DNA of 64,000 nt from Sphingomonas sp. Root710 (GCF_001429065.1 NZ_LMIB01000001.1:1405724-1469723), one strand, 5' to 3'. Shown: positions 17,834 to 27,248, counted from the stretch's first letter. A program made the numbers and translations. The notes: a model not told the origin generated them from the sequence alone.

Positions 17834-19635
17834 TGCCCGACCAACTGATCCGGGCTCGTGCTTAGACAGACATTCTCGAGCTGCAGCACCGGATCGAGCT
17901 GGACCGACGCATGCGGCAACACATATCGGAAAAAATATCGGCACGCGGCTAACTTGCCCTGATAGAAGTCGCGTTCCCCGGCTGGCCGATCAGCTGTGGC
18001 GAGAGCTTGGAGGGCAAGTTCGGCCTGCCATAGCCATAGCCACGCGACAACGATCGTGCCGAACGCATCGAGATAAAGGGTCGCATTGGCGAGCCCAAGA
18101 TTGAGATCGTCGCATTCCCGCGATACCTGCGTCGCAGCGCGAAGCTTGGCCAGCGCTTCGCCCAACCGCGTGGCATGTTCGGCGAGATCGGGCAGCGGCA
18201 TCACACGATCGATCGTGGCCGTTACGCGGTCGATCAACTCTTTGAGCGCCACACCGTCCTCGAGGCGGACCTTGCGGCCCAGCAGGTCGATCCCCTGGAT
18301 CGCGAAAGTGCCTTCGTGGATGTGGTTCAGCCGATTGTCGCGATAGAGCCGTTCGACCGGATAATCGCGGGTATAGCCATAGCCGCCGAGAACCTGGATC
18401 GCGAGCTTGTTCGCTTCCAGGCAATGTTCGGAGGGCCAGGACTTTATGACAGGCGTGAGCAGATCCAGCAGACGCGCCGTCGCTTGACGCTCCTCGGAAC
18501 AAGTTACGACCTTCTGCCGATCTACCAGCCAGGCACCATAGGCGACCAGGGCCAGACCGCCTTCGACGGCCGCCTTCTGCGCCAATAGCATGCGGCGCAC
18601 ATCGGCATGTTCGATGATCGGCATCTGGGGCGAGAGGGGATCCTTGTCACGCGGATGGCGGCCCTGGAGACGATTACGGGCATAATCTGTCGAATAGAGA
18701 TAGGCGGCGAGCGCCGACATGACCGCGCCATGTCCGACACCGATCCGGGCTTCGTTCATCATGTGAAACATATATTTCAGCCCTTGGTGCGGCTCCCCCA
18801 CGAGTTCACCGAGACAATCGCCATTCTCGCCGAAATTGAGCAGGCAATTGGTCGTCCCGCGATGCCCCATTTTATGATTGAGACCGGCAAGGGCGACGTC
18901 GTTCGGTGCGCCGGCTGTGCCGTCCGCCGCGATGCGCTGGCGGGGTACGATGAACAGCGAAATACCCTTCACACCGGCAGGCCCGCCCGCGATCTTGGCG
19001 AGCACCATGTGGACGATGTTCTCGCTGAGCTGGTGGTCGCCGCCGGATATCCACATCTTGCTGCCGGTAATCCGGTAGTTGCCATCCGCCAGCGGTTCGG
19101 CGCGGGTCCGGATGTCGGCAAGCGACGAACCGGCCTGCGGCTCGGACAAGCACATCGTACCGAACCATCGCCCCTCCAGCATGGCAGGCAGGTAACGGCG
19201 CCGCTGCTCGTCCGAGCCGAAGACATTCAGCATGTTGGCCGCGGCTTGGGTCAGCAGCGCATAGTTGGTCACGCCGATATTGGCCGAGGAGAACATGCCG
19301 TTGGCCATCATCTGAACGACGGCCGGCAACTGCATGCCACCGATCGCCTCATCGAAGCCCGCCCCGAACAGGCCGGCGTCGGCATAGGCGCGCAGCGCCT
19401 CGCCGACTTCAGCGATCATTTCCACCCGGCCCTCGACGATTTGTGGCTCACTAGCATCGACCGTGGCGGCGTGAGGGAGAAACTTCTCCTCGGCGATCTG
19501 CTGCGCCATATCCAACACGGCTTCGATCGACGCCCGATCGTAGCCGGCGTAGCGTGGCGTCTCCAGCATGCTGTCCAGGCCGAGCAATTCATATAGTATA
19601 AAATCGATGTCCCGGCGATTGACGATGGCAGACAT
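17830..19635 (-). CDS. large acyl-CoA dehydrogenase (DmdC-like, 601 aa)
   Basis: 601-aa acyl-CoA dehydrogenase with the extended N- and C-terminal regions seen in 3-methylmercaptopropionyl-CoA dehydrogenase (DmdC) and related large enzymes. Features are MCLSEPQAGSSLADIR (161-176), the insertion around 260-340, LGGYGYTRDYPVERLYRD, and catalytic Glu441 in HEGTFAIQG. ATG 19635 has AGGAG 6 nt upstream; an in-frame GTG is two codons earlier. The last codon and TAG lie at the edge of the palindromic element, so the natural C-terminus may have been changed by insertion. A DMSP role is not implied; many homologues act on other acyl-CoAs. Confidence 0.9.
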   Translation of the reverse strand: MSAIVNRRDIDFILYELLGLDSMLETPRYAGYDRASIEAVLDMAQQIAEEKFLPHAATVDASEPQIVEGRVEMIAEVGEALRAYADAGLFGAGFDEAIGGMQLPAVVQMMANGMFSSANIGVTNYALLTQAAANMLNVFGSDEQRRRYLPAMLEGRWFGTMCLSEPQAGSSLADIRTRAEPLADGNYRITGSKMWISGGDHQLSENIVHMVLAKIAGGPAGVKGISLFIVPRQRIAADGTAGAPNDVALAGLNHKMGHRGTTNCLLNFGENGDCLGELVGEPHQGLKYMFHMMNEARIGVGHGAVMSALAAYLYSTDYARNRLQGRHPRDKDPLSPQMPIIEHADVRRMLLAQKAAVEGGLALVAYGAWLVDRQKVVTCSEERQATARLLDLLTPVIKSWPSEHCLEANKLAIQVLGGYGYTRDYPVERLYRDNRLNHIHEGTFAIQGIDLLGRKVRLEDGVALKELIDRVTATIDRVMPLPDLAEHATRLGEALAKLRAATQVSRECDDLNLGLANATLYLDAFGTIVVAWLWLWQAELALQALATADRPAGERDFYQGKLAACRYFFRYVLPHASVQLDPVLQLENVCLSTSPDQLVGH

Positions 19636-19708
19636 ATTCACTCCTGAGGGGGCTCGGCAGCCCGGAAACCGTTCGGCAGTTCACGCGACGCGCAAAGCGC
19701 CGGCTGCG

Positions 19709-21811
19709 TCAGCGCGGGGAAGGCAGGCGGAAGAGCCAGAGCCGGACGCCCGGGCCCGCGGGTTCGATCTCCGGGGTCAACGTTCGCATCGTTGCCTCGT
19801 CGGGATTGCCGCCGCCCGTCGTCACCGCGACATATTGGACACCATCAGCAAGGAAGCTGATCGGCGTCGAGCTCGGCACGCCGTCCAGCACCGTGCTCCA
19901 GAGCAGCTTGCCGCTGACCGCGTCCGTCGCCCGGAACATGCGATCGCGCCCGCCATGGAAGATCACGCCACCCGCGGTCGCCAGGGCCGAGGCCGAAGCA
20001 GGCGCCCGCTGACGCGCCGACCACATGGTCTTGCGCCCTGTAAGATCGATCGCCGCGAGGCCGCCGAAGTTACGGTCACCCCCTTCCGGCGGCTTTACCC
20101 CATAGGAAATGTCGAAATCGGCACCCTTCTGCCAGATCAGATCCATGCAGGAGTTTGCGAAAGGCACGTAGAGGCGGCGGCTGACGGCGTCATAGGAGGT
20201 CGCCGGCCAGTTCCGGACGCCCGTTGCAAAGGGGCAGACCGTGATCGGCCGATCGGTGCGCGGCTCCAGCGCGGGATCGGTGATCTTTCTGCCCGTGTCC
20301 GGGTCGATGGACTTGACTAGGTTCTGGTAGCCCATGTCTATCGAGAAGAGATACCGGCCGCTTTGCGCTTCCAAGGCATCGAGAATTCCCAATTTGCCGA
20401 TGGTGATGAGGGCGTGCTGCGGCCCCGTGGCAGTCCGGATATCGACGATCTGACGTTCGAAGGCCCAGTCCATATCCCACACATCGCGGGCCATATGCTG
20501 ATAATGCCAGACGAGCCGGCCTGTATCGGGATCGAGCGCGAGCGTAGTGTCGGTATATAGCGCGTCACGCGATCCGCCGTTGCCCCGCTCCTCCATCAGC
20601 GGCGTGATCTGATAGGTCTGTCCCGTCCCGAAGAACAGCAGGTTGGTGACGGGATCATAAGTCCCTCCCGTCCAGAGAGACGCGCCGAAACGGCGCTCCA
20701 TCGGCGCTCCATTCCATGTGTCGCCCCCCGGTTCGCCGGGGCGGGCGATGGTATAGAAACGCCATGCCTCCTCGCCGGTCTGCGCATCGAACGCGGCGAT
20801 GAAACACCCTTTCGGCTCGCCATTGCCGGCGCAGCCCGACATGCCGACAACGACCTTGCCGCGTACCACCAGCGGCGCGCCGGTGACCCGCAACGAGCCT
20901 GCGCTGGGATCGATGAGGTGGTCCCAGACCGGCTTCCCTGTCCGCACGTCGAGCGCGATCAGGTGATTGTCCAGAGTGGGGACGAACAGCTTGTCACCAT
21001 GGAGCGCCATGCCGCGCGGCTGCGTGATCGGCGGCCCCATGATCGACGCGACGGCTTCGCGGCTGAACTGCCACAGCACATCGCCGGTTCGGGCGTCGAA
21101 CGCAGATACCGTCCCGCTGCTGTTGACGAACAGAACACCGTCATGGGCGAGCGGATTTATTCCATTAGTGCCCGTGCGCAGCGCAAGGCTCCAGGCCAGT
21201 TGAAGCTTGCCGACGTTCTGACGGCCAATGGATTTGAGCGGACTGAAGCCGTGTCCGTCGTAGGTGCGCCGCCAATGCAGCCAGTCGCCGATGGGCGGAT
21301 CCGCAAGCATCGCGTCAGTGACCGGAGTCATCGCGGCCAGCCGCTTTTGGCGGGCGGCCAAGGCAGCGAGGTAAGGCCCGTCGTAATTCGACGACGAGTG
21401 CAGGATGCCGCCCCCCTCATTCGCACTGGCGGATGCCGGCGTAGGCTGCGAATCCTTGCTGGGAGCCGCACCGGTCGGCCGTGTTAAGTTTTCTCCCGCT
21501 TCACCCAGGAGCAACGAGGTGACCGCACCCGCGGCGGCCCCGGAAAGCGCATCGGGATTGCCGGGTGGCATATTGGCGACGATGAACGAACGTAGCGCCG
21601 CAGGATCTTTCCACTTGGCAGCGAAGGCCGCGCCTTTGAGCGCCGGTCCAAAGCCACCTTGGAGGTCCGCGCCATGACAACTGGCGCACTGTTGGCGGTA
21701 AGCCAGTCGCCCGTCGCTCACCGCAACTCCGGCGTGAAGAACAGAGGAAGATACCGCAATCAGAACAACAATCAAAAACGCCCGTATCGACCAGATCATC
21801 GTACGCGACAT
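19709..21811 (-). CDS. PQQ-dependent dehydrogenase with N-terminal cytochrome c domain
   Basis: 700-aa quinohaemoprotein, domain order reversed relative to the 14630-16720 protein. A hydrophobic signal (AFLIVVLIAVSSSVLHA), a haem c domain with CASCHG at 42-47 and an axial Met in NMPPGN, a linker rich in Ala/Ser/Pro, then the PQQ propeller. This order is known from polyvinyl alcohol dehydrogenase and similar quinoproteins. The catalytic region reads RDVWDMDWAFERQ: D446 with a second Asp at +2 (D448), the position used by lanthanide-dependent quinoproteins. The start at 21811 is chosen for its signal peptide; ribosome site weak. It lies 73 nt downstream of the 601-aa dehydrogenase gene start region, on the same strand. 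Confidence 0.88.
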   Translation of the reverse strand: MSRTMIWSIRAFLIVVLIAVSSSVLHAGVAVSDGRLAYRQQCASCHGADLQGGFGPALKGAAFAAKWKDPAALRSFIVANMPPGNPDALSGAAAGAVTSLLLGEAGENLTRPTGAAPSKDSQPTPASASANEGGGILHSSSNYDGPYLAALAARQKRLAAMTPVTDAMLADPPIGDWLHWRRTYDGHGFSPLKSIGRQNVGKLQLAWSLALRTGTNGINPLAHDGVLFVNSSGTVSAFDARTGDVLWQFSREAVASIMGPPITQPRGMALHGDKLFVPTLDNHLIALDVRTGKPVWDHLIDPSAGSLRVTGAPLVVRGKVVVGMSGCAGNGEPKGCFIAAFDAQTGEEAWRFYTIARPGEPGGDTWNGAPMERRFGASLWTGGTYDPVTNLLFFGTGQTYQITPLMEERGNGGSRDALYTDTTLALDPDTGRLVWHYQHMARDVWDMDWAFERQIVDIRTATGPQHALITIGKLGILDALEAQSGRYLFSIDMGYQNLVKSIDPDTGRKITDPALEPRTDRPITVCPFATGVRNWPATSYDAVSRRLYVPFANSCMDLIWQKGADFDISYGVKPPEGGDRNFGGLAAIDLTGRKTMWSARQRAPASASALATAGGVIFHGGRDRMFRATDAVSGKLLWSTVLDGVPSSTPISFLADGVQYVAVTTGGGNPDEATMRTLTPEIEPAGPGVRLWLFRLPSPR

Positions 21812-22263
21812 CTGGTATCTTGAGATCAACGGCCAAAGGCGAACGATTTGCGTTAGGCTATTTTGAGGATTTCGCATCATTAACATTGGCACTCGTCCCG
21901 CGCTCGAGAGGCGGGAGCGCCGCCATATGATGCTAGACCACAACGCGATCCAGTGAGGCTGCAATGCGATGTCGACCTCGGTCGTGTCGATGACGCTATG
22001 GCTCACCGTCCGGGTAACATTAGGCGGCGTTTGAAATGTTTCGGCCCAACGTCATCAAACCGACTCTGAAACTATTGCGGCTGAGCACGCTACGGCGCTG
22101 AGGTAGCCCCCTGTCTCGGCTGCTGGCCGCTTCGAGAGCAACTCAGCAAGGTGAGCGGGCTCTGTCCCCGGCTTCCCTACTGAGGCAGAAAAATCCTCCA
22201 AGCGCGGTATTTTCGAGAAGACGCACGCGTCCATCTCTAAGATCCACTCACCTCAATTGGGGG
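21812..22263. other. gene-poor stretch between the island and tRNA-Thr
   Basis: 452 nt with no convincing gene, RNA or repeat. Open frames here lack ribosome sites. A tRNA gene at one edge makes this a plausible island boundary, but I saw no partial tRNA copy (attachment-site duplication) in the window. Confidence 0.5.
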
Positions 22264-22338
<75 letters not shown>

Positions 22339-22461
22339 ATTGCCTGCAATTTGCGGGCAACCGGGATGTTCGTCCCGGCGGTGTCGGGGCCTATGGACAA
22401 TGCCGCGCCCGCCGTCAAGGCGGCTTGCCGATTGTATTGCGATATGGCTATCGCTCGCCTC

Positions 22462-22626
22462 ATGAAGAAGGCGGACGCCCAGCCAAACGGAAAATCCGGC
22501 CCCGCAGGCAGCAATGATCGTGCCGCCCGCCTGGCCGAGGCCCTGCGCGCGAATCTGCATCGCCGCAAGGCCCAGGCGCGCGCCGCGGCTGATTCGCCGG
22601 CCGCACCTGAAAAACCGGATCAGTAG
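22462..22626 (+). CDS. small basic hypothetical protein
   Basis: 54 aa, rich in Ala, Arg and Lys, with a helical core NDRAARLAEALRANLHRRKA. Proteins of this pattern occur as small conserved hypotheticals in sphingomonads, as far as I recall. An in-frame ATG 18 nt upstream (22444) is an alternative start; neither has a clear ribosome site. The stop overlaps the end of the convergent CAP-domain gene by 7 nt. Function unknown. Confidence 0.6.
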   Translation: MKKADAQPNGKSGPAGSNDRAARLAEALRANLHRRKAQARAAADSPAAPEKPDQ

Positions 22627-23162
22627 GGCTTTTCGCCGATCACATTGCCACCCTCCAGATAGCGGCAGACCAGCACCTCGTCTTCCGCGCTGGCCGCGAT
22701 GGCGCACCCCACTTCGGTCGTCGATCGCCAGACGAGCTGCGTATAGTGGCCGACATCGCGCCATTGCCCGGTGGTGCTGTTGCGCGGAAAGGGGCCGTTG
22801 ACGAAAATCTTCCGCTCGTCGACCCACAGGTTCACCATCTGCTCGGGCGTGTAATAGCCCTTGGTGCCGCGCCAGAGATTCTCCCCCTCTTCGCCATCGG
22901 TCGGGTCGGTGTAGTCGGCGGTATCGCTGTGCTCCAACCCATCGATCAGGGTGAGTTGCTGCGCCCATTCGCGCGATTGCCTCGCGAGCTTGTCGCTCCA
23001 CTTGAGCGGCGGAATGCCCAGCCGGATACGCTCGGCATTATGCGCCGCCAACAGGCGATCGTTGACGTCTTGCGGCGTCCACAAGGGGGATGCTCCGCCG
23101 ACAGCCAGCCAGGCCATCGGCGCGACCAGAAGACGAGCGGTCATACGGCGCCACGGCTTCAT
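22620..23162 (-). CDS. CAP-domain (SCP/PR-1-like) secreted protein
   Basis: 180-aa protein with an N-terminal signal peptide (LLVAPMAWLAVGGASP) and a CAP domain. Motifs: AAHNAERIRLGIPPL, GENLWRG, the PR-1/CRISP signature GHYTQLVW, and a final CRYLEGGNV. The His/Glu set of the CAP cavity is present. Probably periplasmic or secreted; bacterial CAP proteins have few known substrates. ATG 23162 is preferred over an ATG 36 nt upstream because it gives a normal signal peptide. Confidence 0.88.
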   Translation of the reverse strand: MKPWRRMTARLLVAPMAWLAVGGASPLWTPQDVNDRLLAAHNAERIRLGIPPLKWSDKLARQSREWAQQLTLIDGLEHSDTADYTDPTDGEEGENLWRGTKGYYTPEQMVNLWVDERKIFVNGPFPRNSTTGQWRDVGHYTQLVWRSTTEVGCAIAASAEDEVLVCRYLEGGNVIGEKPY

Positions 23163-23255
23163 TCGCTCGTCAGCCCAATCCCCTGTGCCTCGCAACATGG
23201 GCAGAACGGCCCAACCCGTCGCGGCACCGACTCGCCGCGTACGGACAGGGGATTT

Positions 23256-25061
23256 TTATGCCGGTGCGGTGACGCTTTCAAGCAGCGGCGCGGTAGCCCT
23301 GTCGAGCCAGCCAGCCGCCTCCCCCGACAGCTGCGGACCGACGATCTCGCGTACCCGCGCATGATAGGCGTCGATCCACGCGATCTCGCCCGCATCGAGC
23401 ATGGCGACATCGATCAAAGCACGCTCATAGGGAGCGAAAGTCAGCGTCTCGAAGCCCAGCATGTCCTTCTCGGCCCCCGCAATATCGCACTCGACTGTCA
23501 GGATCAGATTCTCGATCCGGATCCCATATTCGCCGGTCTTGTAATAGCCGGGCTCGTTCGAGAGGATCATCCCCGCCTGAAGCGGCTCGTCGCCGCCACC
23601 GAAGGTGGCGATACGCTGCGGCCCTTCATGGACCGAGAGATAGGCGCCGACGCCATGGCCGGTGCCATGCGCATAATCGAGCCCAGCCGCCCACAGATAT
23701 TGCCGCGCGAGAATGTCGAGCTGCCCGCCGCGGGTGCCCTTCGGAAATACGGCGCGCGCGATCGCGACATGGCCTTTCAGCACCCGCGTATAGCGATCCC
23801 GCATTTCCGCTATGGGCTCGCCCACCGCGACGGTACGCGTCACGTCGGTCGTGCCGTCCTGATATTGGCCGCCCGAATCGACCAGATAAAGCGAACCCGG
23901 CTCCAGCCTGCGGTTGGTCTCCTCGCTTGCGCGGTAATGGACGACCGCACCATTGGGCCCCGCGCCCGAGATCGTGTCGAACGACAAATCCTTAAGCAGC
24001 CCGGTCTCGGCGCGAAACGCCTGAAGCTTGTCCGACGCCGTCAGTTCGTCGAGACCGCCCTTCGGCGCCTCGACCGACAGCCAGTGGAGGAAGCGGCTGA
24101 GCGCGGCGCCATCGCGCGCCTGCGCCGCCTTGTGCCCGGCGATTTCGACCGCGTTCTTGATCGCCTTGGGCAGTACGACGGGGTCGCGCGTCTCGACCAG
24201 CGTCGCGCCACCGCCAGCCAACGCCTCGAAGATCGCGGCGACCGCGCGTTCGGGGTCGACCGCGACGGTCTTGCCGGCCATCGCCTTCAATGCAGGTTCA
24301 AACGCCGCGCGCGGGTGCAGCCGTACGCCATTGCCGAGATGCTTGGCGACATTGTCGTCGATCTTGTCCGGGGCGACATAGAGATCGGCGGTCGCATCGG
24401 CATGGACGATGGCATAGGCCAGCGCGACCGGGGTCCGGTCGACATCCTGGCCGCGGACGTTGAACGTCCAGGCGATCGAATCCAGCGCCGAGAGCACCGC
24501 CGAATCGGCCTTCTTCGCCGTCAGCCAGTCGGCCACGTCGGCGCGTTTGGCGGCAGAGCTCTTGCCGGTCAGTTCGTCAGGCTGGACCACCAGCCGCGCC
24601 GTCGATGGCGCTGGCCGGTCGGGCCAGATCGCGTCGACCGGATTGGTGTCGACTGCGACCAGCTCGGCGCCCTTGCTCGCCAGCGCCTTCTGCGCAGCAC
24701 TGACCCAACTGCGTGTGTGGAGCCAGGGATCATAGCCGATCCGCCCGCCATCGGGGGCATGCGCCTCCAGCCATTCGGCGGTGCTCGTCTGCGGCACCGA
24801 CTGGTAGCTCCAATGCCTGCCGTCGACCTGCTCACGCACCTGCAAGGTGTAGCGGCCGTCGACGAAGATCGCTGCCTCGGCTGGCAGCACCACCGCCGAA
24901 CCGGCAGAGCCCTGGAAGCCTGTGAGCCAGGCCAGGCGCTGCGCATAGCCGCCGACATATTCGCTCATATGCTCGTCGGTCAGCGGGACGACGAAACCAT
25001 CGAGCTTGCGGCGCGCCAACTCTTCGCGGAGCGCCTTCAGACGGTCTTCATAGCTAGACAT
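23256..25061 (-). CDS. Xaa-Pro aminopeptidase (M24B)
   Basis: 601-aa aminopeptidase P of the long type, with two creatinase-like N-terminal domains and a C-terminal pita-bread domain. The metal ligands are visible in order: LVDSGGQYQDGTTDVTR (two Asp), GTGHGVGAYLSVHEGP (His), SNEPGYYK (Glu) and GIRIENLI (Glu). It removes N-terminal residues before proline and needs two Mn ions. Cytoplasmic, no signal. ATG 25061 has GAGG 8 nt upstream. A long antisense open frame covers this gene and is ignored. Confidence 0.94.
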   Translation of the reverse strand: MSSYEDRLKALREELARRKLDGFVVPLTDEHMSEYVGGYAQRLAWLTGFQGSAGSAVVLPAEAAIFVDGRYTLQVREQVDGRHWSYQSVPQTSTAEWLEAHAPDGGRIGYDPWLHTRSWVSAAQKALASKGAELVAVDTNPVDAIWPDRPAPSTARLVVQPDELTGKSSAAKRADVADWLTAKKADSAVLSALDSIAWTFNVRGQDVDRTPVALAYAIVHADATADLYVAPDKIDDNVAKHLGNGVRLHPRAAFEPALKAMAGKTVAVDPERAVAAIFEALAGGGATLVETRDPVVLPKAIKNAVEIAGHKAAQARDGAALSRFLHWLSVEAPKGGLDELTASDKLQAFRAETGLLKDLSFDTISGAGPNGAVVHYRASEETNRRLEPGSLYLVDSGGQYQDGTTDVTRTVAVGEPIAEMRDRYTRVLKGHVAIARAVFPKGTRGGQLDILARQYLWAAGLDYAHGTGHGVGAYLSVHEGPQRIATFGGGDEPLQAGMILSNEPGYYKTGEYGIRIENLILTVECDIAGAEKDMLGFETLTFAPYERALIDVAMLDAGEIAWIDAYHARVREIVGPQLSGEAAGWLDRATAPLLESVTAPA

Positions 25062-25139
25062 GGGGAGGAACCTCGATCTTGTTGCAATCAAGATAGGCGC
25101 GCCGGACCAGGCTAGCAACGCCCCTGCCCGACCAGCCCG

Positions 25140-25679
25140 TCAGGTCCCGGCCGGCCGGTCGATGCTATAAGTTAGATGCCGCTTCAGCCGCTCATCGAGC
25201 CCGGGTTGCGGATGATCGAAGTCGAGTTCGTGCCGTCTGGTCATGCCCAGGCGCTCCATCAGCCCCCAGCTGCGGCTGTTGCCCGTCACCGTGATGGCCC
25301 AGACGCTGTCCGCGGGCGTGTTCGCCCAGCCCCAGGTTAGGCTCGCTGCGGCCGCCTCGCGCGCATAGCCCCTGCCCCAATGATCCGCGGCGAGCCGCCA
25401 GCCAATCTCGATGCGCCCTTCGATCGGGGTGCCCGCCGGGCCCGGCTTCAGTCCGCAAAAACCCAGGAAGGCGCGATCCGCCTTGCGCTCGACCGCCCAG
25501 AAACAATAGCCGGCTTCCGCAAGCAAACCGTTCTGCCGCGCCGTCGCCGCATCGACATCCTCGCGGCTCATCGGCGGGCCGAGATATTCCATCACCGCCG
25601 GATCGTTGCACATCGCATGGAAAGGCGCCTTGTCGGCGTCGATCCATCCGCGCAGCAATAGCCTTTCGGTCTCGATCAT
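25140..25679 (-). CDS. GNAT acetyltransferase (RimJ/RimL-like)
   Basis: 179-aa N-acetyltransferase of the Acetyltransf_3 kind: IETERLLLRGW start, EIGWRLAADHWGRGYAREAA acetyl-CoA-binding core and VTGNSRSWGLMERLGM near the end. Its ATG overlaps the hemB stop (ATGA, 4 nt), so it is translationally coupled to hemB. Substrate unknown; ribosomal or other protein N-termini, or small amines, are possible. Confidence 0.88.
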   Translation of the reverse strand: MIETERLLLRGWIDADKAPFHAMCNDPAVMEYLGPPMSREDVDAATARQNGLLAEAGYCFWAVERKADRAFLGFCGLKPGPAGTPIEGRIEIGWRLAADHWGRGYAREAAAASLTWGWANTPADSVWAITVTGNSRSWGLMERLGMTRRHELDFDHPQPGLDERLKRHLTYSIDRPAGT

Positions 25680-26668
25680 GCGCCCATCAGGCGCGCTGCA
25701 TGCAGCGCATGATAGGTCAGCACGCCCGACGCGCCCGCGCGCTTGAACGCCATCAGCGTCTCCATCACCATCGCGTCGCGGTCCGCCGCGCCCGCGGCGA
25801 CCGCATGTTCGATCATCGCATATTCGCCGGACACCTGATAAGCGAACACCGGCACCTCGAACCGCTCCTTCACCAGCCGGACGATATCGAGATAGGGCAG
25901 CCCCGGCTTGACCATGACGCTGTCCGCGCCCTCGGCCAGGTCCAGCGCCACTTCGCGCAGCGCCTCCTGTGCGTTGGCCGGGTTCATCTGATAGCCCTTC
26001 TTGTCGCCCTTCAGCAGGCCGCGCGTGTCGACCGCGTCGCGGAACGGGCCATAGAAAGCCGAGGCATATTTGGCGGCATAAGCCATGATCTGGACATCGA
26101 CATGCCCGCCCGCCTCCAGCGCGGCGCGGATCGCGCCGACCCGCCCGTCCATCATGTCCGACGGGGCAACGATATCGCTGCCCGCCTCGGCCTGGACCAG
26201 CGCCTGCGCGACCAGCACCTCGCTGGTCGGATCGTTCAGAACATGCCCGCCGGCGTCGACCAGCCCGTCATGGCCATGGCTCGTATAGGGATCGAGCGCG
26301 ACATCGGTGAGCAGGCCGATGTCGGATACCGCGTCCTTGATCGTGCGGATCGCCCGGCACATCAGATTGTCGGGATTGAGCGCCTCACGCCCGTCGTCGC
26401 TGCGGAGGTCGCGCGGCGTGTTGGGAAACAGCGCAAGACAGGGAATGCCAGCCGCCTTCGCCTCGCGCGCGCGATCCGCCAGTTGCGCCAGCGGCCAGCG
26501 CGACACCCCGGGCAAGGCAGAGATCGGCTCCACCGCCTCGCCATTGGCGATGAACAGCGGCCAGATCAGGTCGGATGGAGTCAGCACATGTTCGGCGAAC
26601 ATGGCGCGGGTCCAGCCGTGGCGGCGGGTGCGGCGCAGGCGGAGCGCGGGAAAGGCGGGCCGAGTCAT
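25676..26668 (-). CDS. hemB: delta-aminolevulinic acid dehydratase (porphobilinogen synthase)
   Basis: 330 aa; condenses two 5-aminolevulinate molecules to porphobilinogen in haem synthesis. Schiff-base lysines are Lys200 (AYAAKYASAFYGPFRDA) and Lys254 (MVKPGLPYLD). The metal site lacks the zinc cysteines: DVALDPYTSHGHDG, as in Mg-dependent enzymes. The length is typical. ATG 26668 has AAGGA upstream. First gene of a two-gene operon with the GNAT gene. Confidence 0.97.
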   Translation of the reverse strand: MTRPAFPALRLRRTRRHGWTRAMFAEHVLTPSDLIWPLFIANGEAVEPISALPGVSRWPLAQLADRAREAKAAGIPCLALFPNTPRDLRSDDGREALNPDNLMCRAIRTIKDAVSDIGLLTDVALDPYTSHGHDGLVDAGGHVLNDPTSEVLVAQALVQAEAGSDIVAPSDMMDGRVGAIRAALEAGGHVDVQIMAYAAKYASAFYGPFRDAVDTRGLLKGDKKGYQMNPANAQEALREVALDLAEGADSVMVKPGLPYLDIVRLVKERFEVPVFAYQVSGEYAMIEHAVAAGAADRDAMVMETLMAFKRAGASGVLTYHALHAARLMGA

Positions 26669-27020
26669 GCGCGGTCCTTAGCCGCTGGCGGCCCTGGGTG
26701 CAAAGTCACGCTCTCGAGAGAGGAGACACAAGATCAGCGCGCCAACTTTTCCGGGTTAACAAATCCCTACTGATTCTCGCAGGCTTTCACACGAAAGTCG
26801 CAGCACCTCGCCAATAACGTTCCACCTCTGTCTAACTTGCAAACGTTTGAGAACGTATATTCACGTAGAACTATTAGACTGTTGCGGCCGATGGTTACGG
26901 TGGTGTTTATTATCATCACAATCCAATCTCAAACAAGAGATCGGGAATATTGAGAAATTATTACTTTTCTTAATCCAGCATCTGCATTGGGAAACGGATG
27001 CGTTCGTCGAGGAGGCCGAT
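26669..27020. other. intergenic region with divergent promoters
   Basis: 352 nt between hemB (minus) and a small plus-strand gene. It is AT-richer than the surroundings, notably 26845-26985, and contains a perfect 10-bp palindrome CAAACGTTTG (26841-26850). No RNA gene is recognised. Confidence 0.5.
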
Positions 27021-27188
27021 ATGCCAAACGACATCGATCTGACCCAACGCTTGGAACAGGTGTTGCTGGAAACAGCCACCGCCTTCCTTCGGCTCGTCCA
27101 GGAGCAGCATCCGCACGTTGACGGCGCGGAATATGAGATTGCGCTGGCGGTGCGGCGACGGCGGTTGAGAGTGCCCGCCAGCGGTTGA
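27021..27188 (+). CDS. small acidic/helical hypothetical protein
   Basis: 55 aa: an amphipathic N-terminal helix (DLTQRLEQVLLETATAFL), then HPHVDGAEYEIALAVRRRR, ending basic. GAGGAGG lies 5 nt before ATG 27021, a strong ribosome site. It ends 60 nt before the trypsin-like protease gene on the same strand, so co-transcription is likely. No known family recognised. Confidence 0.6.
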   Translation: MPNDIDLTQRLEQVLLETATAFLRLVQEQHPHVDGAEYEIALAVRRRRLRVPASG

Positions 27189-27248
27189 CGGCCGCCCTCC
27201 CCTCGGCGCTTCGGCGCACGTCCGAAAACCCAGCCTGCGGATATCATC

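Noticed and set aside
19709..21811. Naming the gene as polyvinyl alcohol dehydrogenase
   Set aside because: The haem-first order is shared, but no oxidised-polymer hydrolase or other polymer-degradation gene is near, so a name would go beyond the evidence.
22746..25115. 789-codon plus-strand frame opposite the M24 peptidase
   Set aside because: It mirrors the codon pattern of a gene with a full set of metal ligands; no motif is seen in the antisense translation.
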